From Flavobacteriales bacterium (lineage in GTDB: Bacteria > Bacteroidota > Bacteroidia > NORP154): a stretch of DNA of 26,486 nt. Of this stretch, positions 7,445 to 16,200 are shown one piece after another. The stretch spans positions 1 through 26,486 of the forward strand of contig DTSC01000294.1 in NCBI GenBank assembly GCA_012965625.1, in the 5' to 3' direction. The notes below the pieces were generated by a model. It saw nothing but the letters and a program-made list of their open reading frames with translations. It was not told the origin of the DNA and did not search any database. The number at the start of each line of letters is the position of its first letter. The stretch's first letter is position 1. Made by a program: the position numbers and the translations under genes.

Positions 7445-8281
7445 TTATAGCAAATAGTATACGGTAAAAACAAAGACCCATACCAGATCAACAAAGTGCC
7501 AATACAAGCCTGTTTTTTCAACCATTTCGTAATGGCCTCGTTTTTCGTATTGCCCCTTTGCAGCTCCTATTAATATTATTAAGTTTATTACCACCCCAGA
7601 AAAAACGTGGAATCCATGAAAGCCCGTAACAAAGAAAAAGAAATCCGCATATAGCTGATGGCCATATTCATTTTTAGCTAAATTGGCCCCATGAATATGA
7701 TCTGCAGATTCGAGTTGTTTTGCCATCTCTTCACCCACAACAAGTGTTCCATCAGAGAACTTCAAGCTAACCGCATCAGAAAGCTCTCCTACATAGTCGC
7801 CACTTTCATTTAATAGATACGCCCTTTCGCCATGAGCCCATTCATAAACCCCGTGATCTGTCCCGTGGATATAATGAGACCATTCCCACGCCTGAGATGA
7901 GAGGAAAAACACCCCGCCTAAAACAGTAAGTGCAAGCCAAAACACCACATTTTTCTTATCCATTCTGTGCCCTGCCTCAACAGCCAAGACCATCGTTACT
8001 GAACTTACAATAAGGATAAAGGTCATCAAAGCAACGTACAATAAAGGCAAATATGTATCCCCACAAAATGGGAAAGCGTGAAAAACTTCCTGGCTATCTG
8101 GCCATACATCAGCATATTTGTGACGATATACACCTAAAGAAATTAAAAGCGCCCCAAATGTTAATGCGTCCGATATAAGAAAGAACCACATATACATTTT
8201 CCCATAACTTATACTAAAAGGAGATCGACCACCTTCCCATAACTCCTTAGTAGGTATTTGTTTTGTTGCTTCTCCAGCCAT
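7445..8281 (-). CDS. ctaE: Cytochrome c oxidase subunit III (long form with periplasmic loop insertion)
   Basis: This is a 278-residue integral membrane subunit III. Recognisable motifs are MYMWFFLISDALTFG (29-43), SSQAWEWSHYI (128-138), FVTGFHGFHVFSG (217-229) and the C-terminal LYWHFVDLVWVFVFTVYYLL. Between the last two helix pairs, residues about 139-210 form a hydrophilic segment rich in His, Glu and Gly that is some 50 residues longer than in canonical subunit III. It sits directly after a shorter paralogue, with an 11-bp gap. Subunit III stabilises proton uptake and turnover of the aa3 oxidase. Confidence 0.92.
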   Translation of the reverse strand: MAGEATKQIPTKELWEGGRSPFSISYGKMYMWFFLISDALTFGALLISLGVYRHKYADVWPDSQEVFHAFPFCGDTYLPLLYVALMTFILIVSSVTMVLAVEAGHRMDKKNVVFWLALTVLGGVFFLSSQAWEWSHYIHGTDHGVYEWAHGERAYLLNESGDYVGELSDAVSLKFSDGTLVVGEEMAKQLESADHIHGANLAKNEYGHQLYADFFFFVTGFHGFHVFSGVVINLIILIGAAKGQYEKRGHYEMVEKTGLYWHFVDLVWVFVFTVYYLL

Positions 8282-8292
8282 TTTCTAATAGG

Positions 8293-8880
8293 TTAATTCA
8301 TTAACATTAAAAATAAAAACAAGTATATCCACAATACAGCCAAAAAATGCCAGTATATAGCACATAGTTGCAACCCCAATATTTTTTTTGAATTGTACTT
8401 TAGCAATAAAGATTTTACAAACACAACGATCAATACGATAATCCCTCCAAACAAATGTGCCAAATGCAATCCTGTAAGCACGTACATAAAAGACCCAGAA
8501 GGGTTGCTTTGTGCTCCGGCAAGGAACACGCCCGCATCAACCAATTCCTTATACGCTGTAAATTGCGCAAATACAAACCCTATGCCTAACAAGAGGGTCA
8601 ATCCAACACCTGTTTTTATGCCAGTATAATTGTCGGCTTTAGCAGATCTTGCAGCATAAATTAAGGTTAGACTACTAATGATAATAATAAGGGTGCTGTT
8701 GTAAAATGCCTGAGGGAATTCAAAGAGCATCCAATTCGCTTCAGCTCTTCTTACTACTATAGCAGAGGTCAATCCTGCAAAAAGCATTACAATGCTGACC
8801 ATACCCACCCACAACAAGGGTTTTGCAGTCTTATTCCTGATATATTCAGATTCTTCCAAGGTTATGGTCGATACAGTCAT
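8293..8880 (-). CDS. Cytochrome c oxidase subunit III paralogue (short form)
   Basis: The product has 195 residues with five predicted membrane helices. GLHLAHLFGG (about 137-146) and the terminal IYWHFLAVLWIYLFLFLMLMN match the last helices of oxidase subunit III. The first two helices of mitochondrial-type subunit III are absent or reduced. It lies 12 bp after subunit I. Tandem short and long subunit III genes are, to my knowledge, usual in Bacteroidota oxidase operons, so this is not a pseudogene. Whether both products sit in one complex is unknown from the sequence. Confidence 0.88.
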   Translation of the reverse strand: MTVSTITLEESEYIRNKTAKPLLWVGMVSIVMLFAGLTSAIVVRRAEANWMLFEFPQAFYNSTLIIIISSLTLIYAARSAKADNYTGIKTGVGLTLLLGIGFVFAQFTAYKELVDAGVFLAGAQSNPSGSFMYVLTGLHLAHLFGGIIVLIVVFVKSLLLKYNSKKILGLQLCAIYWHFLAVLWIYLFLFLMLMN

Positions 8881-8892
8881 TCTCGCCGTTTT

Positions 8893-10665
8893 TTAGTGCT
8901 GGGCTCCGCCATCTAGTTCGCCCTCTTCCAAAGGAACAGTCTGGGGAACAAAATCTTCCTCTTTTCCGGGCTTGCTATAATCATACGCCCAGCGATGAAC
9001 CGTTGGCAGTTCACCAGGCCAATTACCATGAAGGTGTTCAACCGGAGTTGTCCATTCCAAGGTATTGGCCCTCCACGGATTCTGTGGTGCTTTTTCTCCT
9101 CTAAAAATACTATAGAAGAAATTGATTAGAAAAAAGCTTTGTGACAACGTTCCCCCAATTGCAAAAAATGTTATCAAAATATTCAGGTCTACAAAATCAT
9201 CAAACATGGGAAATGCCGTATTGGAATAATATCTTCTGGGAACACCTGCCATCCCAATAAAATGTTGCGGAAAAAATACACCATAGGCACAAATAAAGGT
9301 GGTCCAGAAATGCACATAACCCCAGGTTTTATTCATCATCCTACCAAACATTTTTGGAAACCAATGATATACACCTCCAAACATTGCCAAAACCGCAGAC
9401 AATCCCATTACAATATGAAAGTGAGCCACTACAAAATAGGTGTCATGAAGATTAATATCCAGTGCATTATCCGCCAATATAATCCCCGTTAACCCACCGG
9501 TAATAAATGTAGAGACCATGGCTATAGCAAAGAGCATCGCAGGCGTAAGCACCAAGTTTCCTCTCCACAACGTGGTAAGGTAGTTAAAGACCTTCACTGC
9601 AGAAGGTACGGCAATTAACAGGGTTGTAAATGTAAATACAGCCCCAACGAATGGGTTCATCCCCGTAATGAACATGTGATGCCCCCAAACAATGAAGGAT
9701 AATCCTGCAATGGCTAAGAGTGAGACCACCATGGCTTTGTATCCAAAAATCGGTTTCCTTGAATTAACAGAAATAATTTCAGAAGCCAATCCTAAGGCAG
9801 GAAGAATAATGATATACACCTCCGGATGCCCCAGGAACCAGAACAAATGCTGAAACAAAATAGGGCTTCCTCCTGTTGCAGCAATCGCCTCTCCGTTAAT
9901 AACAATATCAGACAAAAAGAAGGCAGTGCCAAATGTGCGATCAAAAATAAGCAATAGTGCTGCTGCAAATAGGACAGGAAAAGAAAGAACCCCTAAAATT
10001 GCTGTTAGGAATAAAGCCCATACCGTTAAGGGTAGCCTCATCATTGTCATCCCCTTTGTTCTTAGATTTATAACAGTCACAATATAGTTTAGCCCCGCCA
10101 GCAAAGCACCGACGATAAAAAATGCCATGCTTATCAGCCAAAGGTCCATTCCGAGCCCTGATCCAGGCATTGATTCGGGCAAAGCACTAAGCGGAGGATA
10201 AACTGTCCACCCTGGAGCAGCTGGTCCTGTTTCCACAAAAAGAGAGCTTACCAAAACCACAGTAGCAAGCCAAAAGAACCAATACGACAGCATATTCAAA
10301 AATCCTGAAGCCATATCCCTTGCACCAATTTGCAATGGAATCAACATGTTGGCAAATGTACCACTCAAGCCTGCTGTCAATAACCAGAACACCATAATAG
10401 TACCGTGAATGGTTACCAGGGCAAGATACATATTAGGATCTAGAACTCCACCAGGAGCCCATCTGTCACCTAAGAGAAGATTTACTATTTTGAAGCCTTC
10501 ACCTGGCCAAGCCAACTGTAAACGAAACAAAGCTGCCATCACTGTTCCGAGAACCGCCATAAAAATACCAGTTATTAAAAATTGCCTGGCAATCATTTTG
10601 TGATCCTGGCTAAATATGTATTTGGTAATAAATGATTCCTTATGGTGTCCGTGATCGTTACTCAT
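8893..10665 (-). CDS. ctaD: Cytochrome c oxidase subunit I (aa3, A-type)
   Basis: This 590-residue catalytic subunit reduces O2 to water and pumps protons. All key residues are present: H87 (low-spin heme a) in TIHGT; H280, E282 and Y284 in GHPEVY (CuB His, proton Glu, cross-linked Tyr); H329 and H330 (CuB) in WGHHMF; K358 of the K channel in AVPSAVKVF; and H415 (heme a3) and H417 (heme a) in VAHFHIV. The Glu in the HPEVY segment places it in the A1 group of heme-copper oxidases. The C-terminal 70 residues are hydrophilic. The gene is 25 bp downstream of subunit II. Confidence 0.97.
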   Translation of the reverse strand: MSNDHGHHKESFITKYIFSQDHKMIARQFLITGIFMAVLGTVMAALFRLQLAWPGEGFKIVNLLLGDRWAPGGVLDPNMYLALVTIHGTIMVFWLLTAGLSGTFANMLIPLQIGARDMASGFLNMLSYWFFWLATVVLVSSLFVETGPAAPGWTVYPPLSALPESMPGSGLGMDLWLISMAFFIVGALLAGLNYIVTVINLRTKGMTMMRLPLTVWALFLTAILGVLSFPVLFAAALLLIFDRTFGTAFFLSDIVINGEAIAATGGSPILFQHLFWFLGHPEVYIIILPALGLASEIISVNSRKPIFGYKAMVVSLLAIAGLSFIVWGHHMFITGMNPFVGAVFTFTTLLIAVPSAVKVFNYLTTLWRGNLVLTPAMLFAIAMVSTFITGGLTGIILADNALDINLHDTYFVVAHFHIVMGLSAVLAMFGGVYHWFPKMFGRMMNKTWGYVHFWTTFICAYGVFFPQHFIGMAGVPRRYYSNTAFPMFDDFVDLNILITFFAIGGTLSQSFFLINFFYSIFRGEKAPQNPWRANTLEWTTPVEHLHGNWPGELPTVHRWAYDYSKPGKEEDFVPQTVPLEEGELDGGAQH

Positions 10666-10690
10666 TGATTTCAGTTTTTTATATCAATCC

Positions 10691-11731
10691 CTAATTGTTC
10701 TTTGCCAATAAGTTGGTGTTTTTTGTTTTTTCAGTCTCTTTAAGACCTGCAAGAATACCTTTTTCATCAACTGTTTTTTGTGATGCCAACCAAGTGTTGT
10801 AGGCCTCTTCACTTTCAACAACAATTGTCATCTGCATATTATAATGTGCAATACCACAAATCTTATTACATAAAAGGATATAATCAAACTCGGGATTCCC
10901 TGTAATTTCCCTCATCTCTGCAGTCGTTTTATTTGGAACAAAATGAAACTGGGTTGTCATTCCGGGAACACAGTTCATTTGTGCCCTAAAGTGAGGCATA
11001 TATGCTGAATGAATTACGTCTTGAGAACGAAAGGCAAAATTCACTGATCTGTTAACAGGCAGATGAAATTCCCCTTTCACTATTTTGTCATCATTTACAT
11101 TCTCGTCATTGGGGTCCAAACCCAAGCCATTAGTACCTCCGATCAATCGATAGTTGAAATTGCCAAGTTTGCCATCGGCTCCACTATACCGTGCAGTCCA
11201 ATCAAACTGCTTGGCATACAACTCAATCTGAATAGCGTCTTCAGGGGCTGGTTCAAATATTTCATTCCAGGTTTGCAGACCCCAAATAATCACCACAGCC
11301 ATAGCGATAGAAGGTACAACTGTCCAGATTAATTCAAGCTTGTGGTTTTCGGGATACCAATATGCTTTCCTTGATTTCCTGTAGTAGTATTTAAGCGGAA
11401 ACAGGAACAGTGGCATAATGGTAATGACAAAAACAATATTGATCATGTCAAAATTAAAAGCCAGTAGCTGATCTATCTCCTCACCATGTATTGATGCTGC
11501 TACAGGTAAAAAATAATCCTTATAGTTTATGTAGCACCAGGCATACATTCCAAAAAACAGGAATAGGTAAATCACATAAAACCAAGCCATTGTTTTGTTC
11601 TCTCCCTCTGTAACAACAACATCTTTAGAGCCTCCCCCTTTAAGTTTAAGAATTAACTCATACACCCTAAACATTTGTGCCACTACGACAATGCAAAATA
11701 TGAAGGCAATAAAATACAGCAAGTCAACCAT
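10691..11731 (-). CDS. ctaC: Cytochrome c oxidase subunit II with extended N-terminal membrane domain
   Basis: The protein has 346 residues and carries the CuA centre that receives electrons from cytochrome c. The CuA ligands are H241 (DVIHS) and C288, C292, H296 and M299 (CNKICGIAHYNM, the C-x3-C-x3-H-x2-M pattern). Four hydrophobic helices are visible (about 4-20, 49-69, 93-113 and 135-153). The last two correspond to the usual subunit II hairpin, so two extra helices precede it. WxVxP before the last helix (TVVPSIAMAVVIIW) and KQFDW (174-178) are standard. There is no fused heme c domain, so a separate cytochrome c must donate electrons. Confidence 0.95.
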   Translation of the reverse strand: MVDLLYFIAFIFCIVVVAQMFRVYELILKLKGGGSKDVVVTEGENKTMAWFYVIYLFLFFGMYAWCYINYKDYFLPVAASIHGEEIDQLLAFNFDMINIVFVITIMPLFLFPLKYYYRKSRKAYWYPENHKLELIWTVVPSIAMAVVIIWGLQTWNEIFEPAPEDAIQIELYAKQFDWTARYSGADGKLGNFNYRLIGGTNGLGLDPNDENVNDDKIVKGEFHLPVNRSVNFAFRSQDVIHSAYMPHFRAQMNCVPGMTTQFHFVPNKTTAEMREITGNPEFDYILLCNKICGIAHYNMQMTIVVESEEAYNTWLASQKTVDEKGILAGLKETEKTKNTNLLAKNN

Positions 11732-11814
11732 TGGAATGAAATATTTAAATTAAACTATCTTCTTCTGAAAATTACCTAAAAACCAGCTCTTTGTCTACTT
11801 AGATTTTATCATGC

Positions 11815-11844
11815 CAAAATTATATATTAAACTGTAGATTCCAA
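11815..11844 (-). promoter_or_regulatory. Promoter-like element upstream of oxidase subunit II
   Basis: Read on the minus strand, TTG (11844-11842), 19 nt, then TAATTTTG (11822-11815) fits the Bacteroidota promoter TTG-N17-23-TAnnTTTG exactly. Transcription would start near 11808, giving a leader of about 75 nt before ATG 11731. It implies that the oxidase subunits can be transcribed independently of cytochrome c and ctaB. A short hairpin (AAGCAT/ATGCTT, 11843-11858) overlaps the -33 side and could mark the 3' end of the ctaB transcript. Confidence 0.5.
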
Positions 11845-11969
11845 GCATTTTTATGCTTTTTTTGGGCTCTAGTTATGATTTGGTTTCCTCTATTTATTTG
11901 TCGAAGCTGGAATACCACAAGGTACAGTTAGTTAAAAGCAAAAAACTAAAATCAACTTTCAGCAATTAT

Positions 11970-12869
11970 TCAGATGTGGCCTAAAACCAAAATTATCTGA
12001 ACCAAAGGAAGAAATACAATTGAGCCCAACATTAGCTCCTTGGCAGCTTCCTGAGAGCATTCCTTATACACTTTATAGGCTAAAAAAAGAAAAACTAAAC
12101 TTGCCAATATTATTACCATCCCAAAATAACCATTGACGATTCCCAAAATTAAAGGCAGCGATGAGAACGGCAAAAGAAAGATCGTTGATAAAAAAATAAA
12201 TCTTGCATTTTTTTTGGTCTTCTTGCCATCTCCGGGCAAGAGGCAAATGTCCGCCTTTTTATAATCTTCATCCAATATCCAGGCAATGGACCAAAAATGT
12301 GGAAATTGCCAGACAAATTGTATGGCAAAAAGCACTAGGCAGGCTATATCAATAGAACCTGCTAAAGCAGTATATCCAATAATAGGTGGCATAGCACCTG
12401 GAAATGCTCCAGCTAAAACAGCGAAAGAAGTATGTCTTTTTAGAGGTGTGTAAACAAAGGCATACGCTAAAAGTGAAAATAAGCCAAGTAATGCGGCAAT
12501 ACTATTCATATAAACCGATAAAACCGCCACACCCAAAACACCCAAAACAGCAGTTGCGATTCCGGCTTCCAGAGGAGCAAGCCTCCCAGCTGCTACCGGC
12601 CTGTTAGCAGTTCTTGTCATCAACTTGTCTATATCTTTTTCAATTATCTGATTAATCCCATTTGCGGAGCCTGTAATCAAAAAACCACTCAATAACAGAA
12701 GTGACATATGTCCCCAATTTATGGGGCCTGACAATGCAAAAAGATAGCCCATTCCGGCAGAAAAGACCACCAACATAGTCAGTCTTAATTTAATGAGCTG
12801 CAGATAGTCCTTAATTTTAGCTGCAATTACTGAAGATACTGTTAAAGACTCTGTTTTGGCAATTGTCAT
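11970..12869 (-). CDS. ctaB: Protoheme IX farnesyltransferase (heme O synthase)
   Basis: This 299-residue UbiA-family membrane enzyme adds a farnesyl group to heme B, the first step to the heme A used by the aa3 oxidase. The first Asp-rich motif is NGINQIIEKDIDKLMTRT, followed by NRPVAAGRL. The second is DEDYKKADICLLPG near residue 200. About eight to nine hydrophobic helices are visible. It lies 14 bp after the cytochrome c gene and about 240 bp before subunit II, in the same direction. No ctaA (heme A synthase) gene is present in the window. Confidence 0.95.
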   Translation of the reverse strand: MTIAKTESLTVSSVIAAKIKDYLQLIKLRLTMLVVFSAGMGYLFALSGPINWGHMSLLLLSGFLITGSANGINQIIEKDIDKLMTRTANRPVAAGRLAPLEAGIATAVLGVLGVAVLSVYMNSIAALLGLFSLLAYAFVYTPLKRHTSFAVLAGAFPGAMPPIIGYTALAGSIDIACLVLFAIQFVWQFPHFWSIAWILDEDYKKADICLLPGDGKKTKKNARFIFLSTIFLLPFSSLPLILGIVNGYFGMVIILASLVFLFLAYKVYKECSQEAAKELMLGSIVFLPLVQIILVLGHI

Positions 12870-12883
12870 ATTGTCAATTTCTA

Positions 12884-13318
12884 CTATATCGTCCTAAAAT
12901 ACTCTAAAATACTCCGTGCTTCTTCCTGAGTAACTCCCTGATCGGTCATCTGAACATTATTGTATTCTTTAAGTAATTTTCTGGCTGTTGGGTCCTTTTT
13001 GAGCATCTCAGCAGGATTAAGTATCAGGTTCATCACCCATTCAGGTGTTCTTCTTTTAAGAATTCCCGCCTGCGGAGGGCCAATTATTTTAACATCAATT
13101 TTATGGCATGCAGTACATGTTTCATTGTAGAATTTTTTTCCTTTTTCCACAAGGTCCATGTCAATTTCACCAAGAACAATGCTCTTTATGGGACCAATGC
13201 CAATATTGGTCATTGGGTCTACCTCTTCAATTACTTCCTCTGGCTCGCTGGCACAATAAGAAAGCACCAATCCAGAACACAGAAGTGATAGCAGCCATTC
13301 CGTTTTTTTACATTCCAT
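12884..13318 (-). CDS. Monoheme cytochrome c, membrane-anchored, at head of cox operon
   Basis: The product has 144 residues with an N-terminal hydrophobic segment (9-21). It is followed by C22 in LSYCAS, a plausible but imperfect lipobox (Tyr at -1), so it is either a lipoprotein or an uncleaved anchor. The heme c site is CTACH (C68, C71, H72), and M124 in NVQMTD is the likely distal ligand. It resembles class I cytochromes c. Because subunit II has no fused cytochrome domain, this protein is a natural electron donor to CuA; that role is inferred from its position at the head of the operon. Confidence 0.85.
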   Translation of the reverse strand: MECKKTEWLLSLLCSGLVLSYCASEPEEVIEEVDPMTNIGIGPIKSIVLGEIDMDLVEKGKKFYNETCTACHKIDVKIIGPPQAGILKRRTPEWVMNLILNPAEMLKKDPTARKLLKEYNNVQMTDQGVTQEEARSILEYFRTI

Positions 13319-13382
13319 CTATAAATTCTAATCAGAAGAACAACATCATTTTTAAATTATGAAGATGCTATTATTTGGATTA

Positions 13383-13390
13383 CAAATATA
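13383..13390 (-). promoter_or_regulatory. -7 box candidate (TATATTTG) for the cytochrome c/oxidase operon
   Basis: On the minus strand TATATTTG fits TAnnTTTG exactly. Transcription would start near 13376, about 58 nt before ATG 13318. No TTG is found at the expected -33 distance, which would fall inside the end of the proline dehydrogenase gene. Confidence 0.35.
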
Positions 13391-13396
13391 AAGTAA

Positions 13397-14551
13397 TTAT
13401 TCATTCTTACTTTTAATAGCCTGATTTATCAAGTAGGCCTCTCTACTCATTTGTCCAGAAATCGCCTTATTTTCTTCAGCCCTCCTTATAAGATAAGGTA
13501 TTACCTGTTTTACGGCACCATAAGGCAGATATTTTGAAACATTATATCCTGCTTTTGCCAGACTATACGAAATATGATCACTCATGCCATAAAGCTGTGA
13601 AAACTGGATTGCATGGTAATCGTTAGGAATATTCTTTTTAGACATTGCCGAAGCTAAGTGCCTTGAGCTTTCTTCATTATGTGTTGCATTACATATATGC
13701 AAAGCATCCAGGTTTTCCATGCAAACATCAATTGCTCTATTAAAAGCTGAATCGGTATCTTCCTTCTTCAAAAACACAATGTCTCTTTCTTTATTACGAC
13801 TGTCTCTTTTTCTTTCTTTTTCCCAATATGCTCCTCGGACCAGCTTTACACCTAAATAGTATTGGTCTCGTATGGCCATCCCTATTAATTCTTCTAAGAA
13901 AGCCAGCCTGTCTTTTCTGTACATCTGCAGGGTAATGTAAACTACCGCCTTTTCTTGATTATACTTCTTCATCATATCAATTGAAATATCATCCAGGGCC
14001 TTTTGGATAGTGCTTTCTTCTGCATCAATATAAATATCAATACCATGTTCATGACCTGCATTACAAATTTGGTCAATTCTGCCAATTGCAGAGGAATACT
14101 GGTCGGATTCATTTGCAGTCAACTCATCTAAATTAGATTTTTTCATCAAAAGCCCAGAGCTTGCTAAGCCCGTGGGCTTAACAGCCAAGCTCTTCACAAA
14201 AGCATTGTCTTTAACAAAATCAATAGCCTTAAGGATTTCTTTTTTAGTTTTATCAAAAAACTTAGTGCTATCCACACTTTCAGCAGAATAATCCAGCGTA
14301 GAACAAATCTTATCCTTGCCCAGTTTTTCTATCACTTTAACGCTCTCTTGTAGCGTTTCTCCTCCACAAAAATGTTTAAAAATGGTGTGTTTAATAGCAA
14401 AGGATATGGGCAGTCCGATTTTTAGTGCAAGCAGGGTAGCCTTTGATGAAATATTAACAATAAGTGGATTATTCAGAAGCTTAAACACTAGTAGTGAGCT
14501 ATTAAGTTCTGCTTTAGGTTTATCGGGATATTTAAATTCCAAATCCATCAC
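13397..14551 (-). CDS. Proline dehydrogenase (monofunctional)
   Basis: This 384-residue FAD enzyme oxidises proline to pyrroline-5-carboxylate and passes electrons to the quinone pool. Family motifs include LAVKPTGLA (122-130), DIYIDAEES (172-180), LGVKLVRGAYWEKER (233-247) and, near the C-terminus, LPYGAVKQVIPYLIRRAEEN. The substrate-binding RRxxEN element is complete. Its length matches stand-alone ProDH, not the large PutA fusion; the P5C dehydrogenase partner is not in the window. It lies between nadB and the oxidase operon, with 62 bp separating it from nadB. Confidence 0.93.
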   Translation of the reverse strand: MMDLEFKYPDKPKAELNSSLLVFKLLNNPLIVNISSKATLLALKIGLPISFAIKHTIFKHFCGGETLQESVKVIEKLGKDKICSTLDYSAESVDSTKFFDKTKKEILKAIDFVKDNAFVKSLAVKPTGLASSGLLMKKSNLDELTANESDQYSSAIGRIDQICNAGHEHGIDIYIDAEESTIQKALDDISIDMMKKYNQEKAVVYITLQMYRKDRLAFLEELIGMAIRDQYYLGVKLVRGAYWEKERKRDSRNKERDIVFLKKEDTDSAFNRAIDVCMENLDALHICNATHNEESSRHLASAMSKKNIPNDYHAIQFSQLYGMSDHISYSLAKAGYNVSKYLPYGAVKQVIPYLIRRAEENKAISGQMSREAYLINQAIKSKNE

Positions 14552-14597
14552 TTGTTCTTCAATACCTGTAATCTTTAAATCTTTAAACTTTAGGTTT

Positions 14598-14605
14598 CAA
14601 AATTA
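14598..14605 (-). promoter_or_regulatory. -7 box candidate (TAATTTTG) for proline dehydrogenase
   Basis: The box lies in the 62-bp gap after nadB. TAATTTTG on the minus strand fits TAnnTTTG exactly and sits about 47 nt before ATG 14551. The nearest upstream TTG is about 32 nt away, too far for a good -33 element, so this is only suggestive of separate transcription. Confidence 0.3.
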
Positions 14606-14613
14606 TACATTTA

Positions 14614-16200
14614 TTAAGCTATGCCCACCTTCCCATTCAAATAATCTACATTATAATGAGCTCCGACACATTCCTTTCTCATCATACAAAACTTAATGAT
14701 AATATAACCAATACAAATTAAATTTCGCAACTCGCACAACTGGGGTGAAACAATTGAATTCTCATATAATTCTTCAGTCTCATCAAAAAGAATCTTTAAC
14801 CTATCCAATGCGCGTTTTAGACGTATGTCAGACCTGACAATACCAACATAATTACTCATAGTAGCTTTCAATTCTTCCAGGTTATGGGTAATCAACACCA
14901 GCTCTGTAGGCTCGGAAGTGCCTTCAGCACTCCATTCAGGCACGTTTTTATTTAGTTTTATCTTTAGGACATCTTGTACAGACCAAAGAAAGCAAGAGTT
15001 TGCAAAAACCAACGCTTCCAAGAGCGAATTAGATGCCAAACGATTGGCGCCGTGTAATCCTGTGGAAGCACATTCACCACAAGCATATAAATTCTTTATT
15101 GAGGTCCTGCCATGCATGTCTGTTTTTATGCCTCCACAAATATAATGGGCTGCTGGAACTACTGGAATCATCTCCTTTGCAATATCCACCCCAATACTTT
15201 TGCACTTTTGGTAGATGCTTGGATATTTTTCCTGGAACATCTCTGAATTAAGATTTGTGCAGTCTAAATAAACAAAATCATCACCCATCTTTTTCATCTC
15301 ATTATCAACTGCCCGGGCAGCAATGTCTCTAGGGGCCAGAGAGCCTCTTTTGTCATACTTTTCCATAAAGCTTTCCCCCCTTGCAGATCGCAAAATGCCC
15401 CCCTCTCCTCTCACTGCTTCTGATATTAGAAAAGACGGACTCTCACCTGGATTATACAATGCTGTAGGATGAAATTGCACAAATTCCATCCCTTCCAATA
15501 AGCCTTTCGCCCTGTAGGCCATCGCCATTCCGTCTCCAGTAGCCACTTTTGGATTTGTGGTATTTTTATATGCTTGCCCTGCACCTCCAGCTGCAAGTAA
15601 TGTAATTTTTGAAAGCACTGTCTCAACCTTATTTGTTGTTAAGTTTAAAGCGTAAAGCCCATAACACTCTACATCTTTAGATTCCTTGTTCAGCATTTTC
15701 CCAAAGTGATGTTGCGTAATCAGGTCAATGGCAAAATAGTGGGTGAGAATCTCAATGTTTCCCAGTTTTTCTGCTTCTGCTACCAGTGCAGTTTCTATTG
15801 CGAGTCCTGTCAGGTCCTTATGGTGCATCACTCTATTTCTTGAATGTCCTCCTTCCCTCCCAAGTTCATAGTTGCCCGATGGCGTTTTATCAAAACTCAT
15901 GCCCCAAGATTTCAGATCCTCTACCATGGCCGGGCCTTGACTAATAACCATTTCTACCACTTGGGGGTCACACAAACCTGCTCCTGCATTGATGGTGTCT
16001 TCAATATGTTTTTTGAACGTGTCATTCTTAAGGTCTACAACTGCGGCAACACCCCCTTGGGCATATTTTGTATTTGTTTCGCTAGCATCAACTTTAGTGA
16101 TAATTGTCACCCTTTTATCTGCCTGATTATTAGCAACTTTAATAGCATACGTAAGTCCGGCAATTCCAGAGCCAATAATTAAGAAGTCCGTTTCTCTCAT
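14614..16200 (-). CDS. nadB: L-aspartate oxidase
   Basis: This 528-residue flavoprotein oxidises L-aspartate to iminoaspartate, the first step of de novo NAD synthesis. The N-terminal FLIIGSGIAGL is the FAD motif. KYAQGGVAAV, GHSRNRVMHHKDLTG and HGANRLASNSLLEALVF are hallmarks of the fumarate reductase/succinate dehydrogenase fold in the NadB subgroup. The C-terminal helical domain with GIVRSDIRLKRAL follows. The start codon overlaps the nadA stop (ATGA), so synthesis is coupled to the enzyme that takes its unstable product. nadC, needed for the third step, is not in the window. Confidence 0.97.
   Translation of the reverse strand: MRETDFLIIGSGIAGLTYAIKVANNQADKRVTIITKVDASETNTKYAQGGVAAVVDLKNDTFKKHIEDTINAGAGLCDPQVVEMVISQGPAMVEDLKSWGMSFDKTPSGNYELGREGGHSRNRVMHHKDLTGLAIETALVAEAEKLGNIEILTHYFAIDLITQHHFGKMLNKESKDVECYGLYALNLTTNKVETVLSKITLLAAGGAGQAYKNTTNPKVATGDGMAMAYRAKGLLEGMEFVQFHPTALYNPGESPSFLISEAVRGEGGILRSARGESFMEKYDKRGSLAPRDIAARAVDNEMKKMGDDFVYLDCTNLNSEMFQEKYPSIYQKCKSIGVDIAKEMIPVVPAAHYICGGIKTDMHGRTSIKNLYACGECASTGLHGANRLASNSLLEALVFANSCFLWSVQDVLKIKLNKNVPEWSAEGTSEPTELVLITHNLEELKATMSNYVGIVRSDIRLKRALDRLKILFDETEELYENSIVSPQLCELRNLICIGYIIIKFCMMRKECVGAHYNVDYLNGKVGIA

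Noticed and set aside
13397..14551. Truncated PutA (bifunctional proline utilisation protein)
   Set aside because: The length and complete ProDH motifs fit the stand-alone enzyme, and no P5C dehydrogenase remnant follows.
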